Source: Sphingomonas ginsenosidivorax (GTDB lineage: Bacteria > Pseudomonadota > Alphaproteobacteria > Sphingomonadales > Sphingomonadaceae). Taken from it: a stretch of 64,000 nt of DNA. Shown in pieces: positions 62,968-64,000 of the stretch (positions are counted from its first letter, which is position 1; every line of letters starts with the position of its first letter). The translations under genes were made by a program, and so were the position numbers. The notes below the pieces were generated by a model. The model made no database searches and was not told where the DNA came from. It worked only from the letters and a program-made list of their open reading frames with translations. Where the stretch lies: contig NZ_VOQR01000001.1 in NCBI RefSeq assembly GCF_007995065.1, positions 2,917,001 through 2,981,000 of the forward strand. Direction: 5' to 3'.

Positions 62968-64000
62968 ATGGCATCCGAACCTTCCCCCAGCTCGACCGTC
63001 CCGATCCGCCGCCCGATCGCGGATGCCCGCGGATGGTTCGCGCGCGTCTGGTCCCGGAAACTCGTCAAGGCCGCGCTGGCGCTGCTCGCGCTCGGCCTCG
63101 TCGCGATCTTCGCCTTCTGGCTGCTGGTGATCCGCGACCTGCCCTCGGTCGATGCGCTGCGCACCTATGAGCCGCCGCTGCCGACCAACGTCCGCGGCAT
63201 CGATGGCGCGCCGATCCACAGCTATGCGCGCGAACGCCGCGTCGAGCTCAGCTACGCCGAATATCCGCCGATGCTGATCCGCGCGTTCCTCGCTGCCGAG
63301 GACAAGTCGTTCTTCGAACATCACGGCGTCGATTTCCCCGGCCTTGCCGGCGCGGTGATCGACTATGCGTCGAAGATCGGCACTGGCAGACGCGCCAAGG
63401 GCGGCTCGACGATCACGCAGCAGGTCGCCAAGAACCTGTTGATCGGCAACGAATATTCGCCGACGCGCAAGCTGCGCGAGGCGGTGCTCGCGTACAAGAT
63501 CGAGGATACGCTGACCAAGCAGCAGATCCTCGAACTCTACCTCAACCAGATCGCGCTGGGCCGCAACGCGTTCGGCGTCGAGGCAGCGAGCCACGCCTAT
63601 TTCGACAAGGAGCTCGACGAGCTCGACCTGGCGCAGATGGCCTATCTGGCGATCCTGCCCAAGGGTCCGTCCAACTATGATCCGGTCCGCTCGCGCGAGC
63701 GCGCGACGATCCGCCGGAACTATGTGCTCGACCGGATGCTCGACAACGGCTTCATCACGCGTAGCCAGCACGATCAGGCGCGCGCCGAACCGATCGTCGC
63801 GGTGCTGCGGCGCACCCCCAAGTTCGAGAGCGTCGGCGGTTATTTCGTCGAGGAAGTGCGTCGCCAGCTGCTCGCCAAGTTCGGCGAGAACGCAAAGGAT
63901 GGCCCGTACAGCGTCTATTCGGGCGGCCTGTGGGTACGCACCTCGCTCGACACGCGGCTGCAGGACCTCGCGCAGAAAGCGCTTCGGGATGGCCTGATCC
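62968..64000 (+). CDS. mrcA: Penicillin-binding protein 1A (bifunctional), 5' part only
   Basis: Polymerises and cross-links peptidoglycan at the inner membrane. Only the first 344 codons are in the window; the frame is open to the end. After a basic N-terminus, a membrane helix at about 33-54 is followed by the glycosyltransferase domain: AAEDKSFFEHHGVDFPG with catalytic Glu at residue 111, GGSTITQQVAKNLLIGNEY, RKLREAVLAYKIE, KQQILELYLNQIALG and AYLAILPKGPSNYDPV. The PBP transpeptidase half lies beyond 64000. ATG at 62968 has no strong ribosome site. Confidence 0.93.
   Translation, partial: MASEPSPSSTVPIRRPIADARGWFARVWSRKLVKAALALLALGLVAIFAFWLLVIRDLPSVDALRTYEPPLPTNVRGIDGAPIHSYARERRVELSYAEYPPMLIRAFLAAEDKSFFEHHGVDFPGLAGAVIDYASKIGTGRRAKGGSTITQQVAKNLLIGNEYSPTRKLREAVLAYKIEDTLTKQQILELYLNQIALGRNAFGVEAASHAYFDKELDELDLAQMAYLAILPKGPSNYDPVRSRERATIRRNYVLDRMLDNGFITRSQHDQARAEPIVAVLRRTPKFESVGGYFVEEVRRQLLAKFGENAKDGPYSVYSGGLWVRTSLDTRLQDLAQKALRDGLI

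Noticed and set aside
62638..63771. Upstream extension of hrpB to 1215 codons
   Set aside because: It passes through repeats B and C and opposite the PBP1A gene; helicase homology starts at 62637.

Overview
This is a GC-rich chromosomal segment from an alphaproteobacterium, most likely a Sphingomonas or close relative. That assignment is an inference from gene content: a TonB-dependent receptor, a ScfR-type propionate regulator, class I PHA synthase with phasin, an NDUFS4-like complex I protein, and dense palindromic intergenic repeats. I see no rRNA, tRNA, CRISPR array, insertion sequence or prophage. The right end cuts through a penicillin-binding protein 1A gene.

Layout. 1-3.6 kb: small membrane protein, rpmB, a phytase-like esterase, a glycine-zipper protein and a membrane acyltransferase bracketed by inverted repeats. 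3.6-9.5 kb (minus strand): acyl-CoA synthetase, molybdopterin oxidoreductase, hemH, phaB. 9.5-12.9 kb: lgt, a MidA-like methyltransferase, a GNAT enzyme and pgeF. 13-19.4 kb: a PLP sulfur-amino-acid enzyme, a phosphoribosyltransferase, a PAS protein, murA, a Crp/Fnr regulator, clpS and a phasin. 19.5-29.1 kb: phaC, an aminotransferase, a CPA1 antiporter, a transglutaminase, a CsbD protein, zwf and a DHA2 transporter. 29.1-37.3 kb: an OB-fold-like exported protein beside a QseBC-like two-component system, ccmAB, a zincin, phhB, an SDR enzyme and a two-gene ABC importer whose permease is fused to its binding protein. 37.4-47 kb: a TonB receptor, an SCPU-like exported protein, an MHS transporter, then a MarR regulator divergent from the homogentisate operon hpd-hmgA-maiA-Rieske. 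47.1-58.1 kb: a propionate module (pccB, small unknown genes, mce, an enoyl-CoA hydratase, methylmalonyl-CoA mutase, bioB, pccA) divergent from its ScfR-type regulator. 58.1-64 kb: a thioesterase, an AI-2E family permease, an NDUFS4-like protein, hrpB and PBP1A.

Metabolic links. phaB, phaC and the phasin serve polyhydroxybutyrate storage. The propionate module converts propionyl-CoA to succinyl-CoA, and bioB in the same gene string would supply the biotin cofactor of the carboxylase. The hpd operon takes 4-hydroxyphenylpyruvate as far as fumarylacetoacetate; no fumarylacetoacetase gene is present here.

The most unusual feature is a set of at least six families of 70-110 bp palindromic repeats with about 17 copies. 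Most lie between genes, but several are inside proteins in frame: pccA, hrpB and the N-terminus of bioB. One appears to supply the start codon of the MidA-like gene and another the stop codon of the acyltransferase. This resembles the Rickettsia palindromic elements in behaviour, with several unrelated families active at once.
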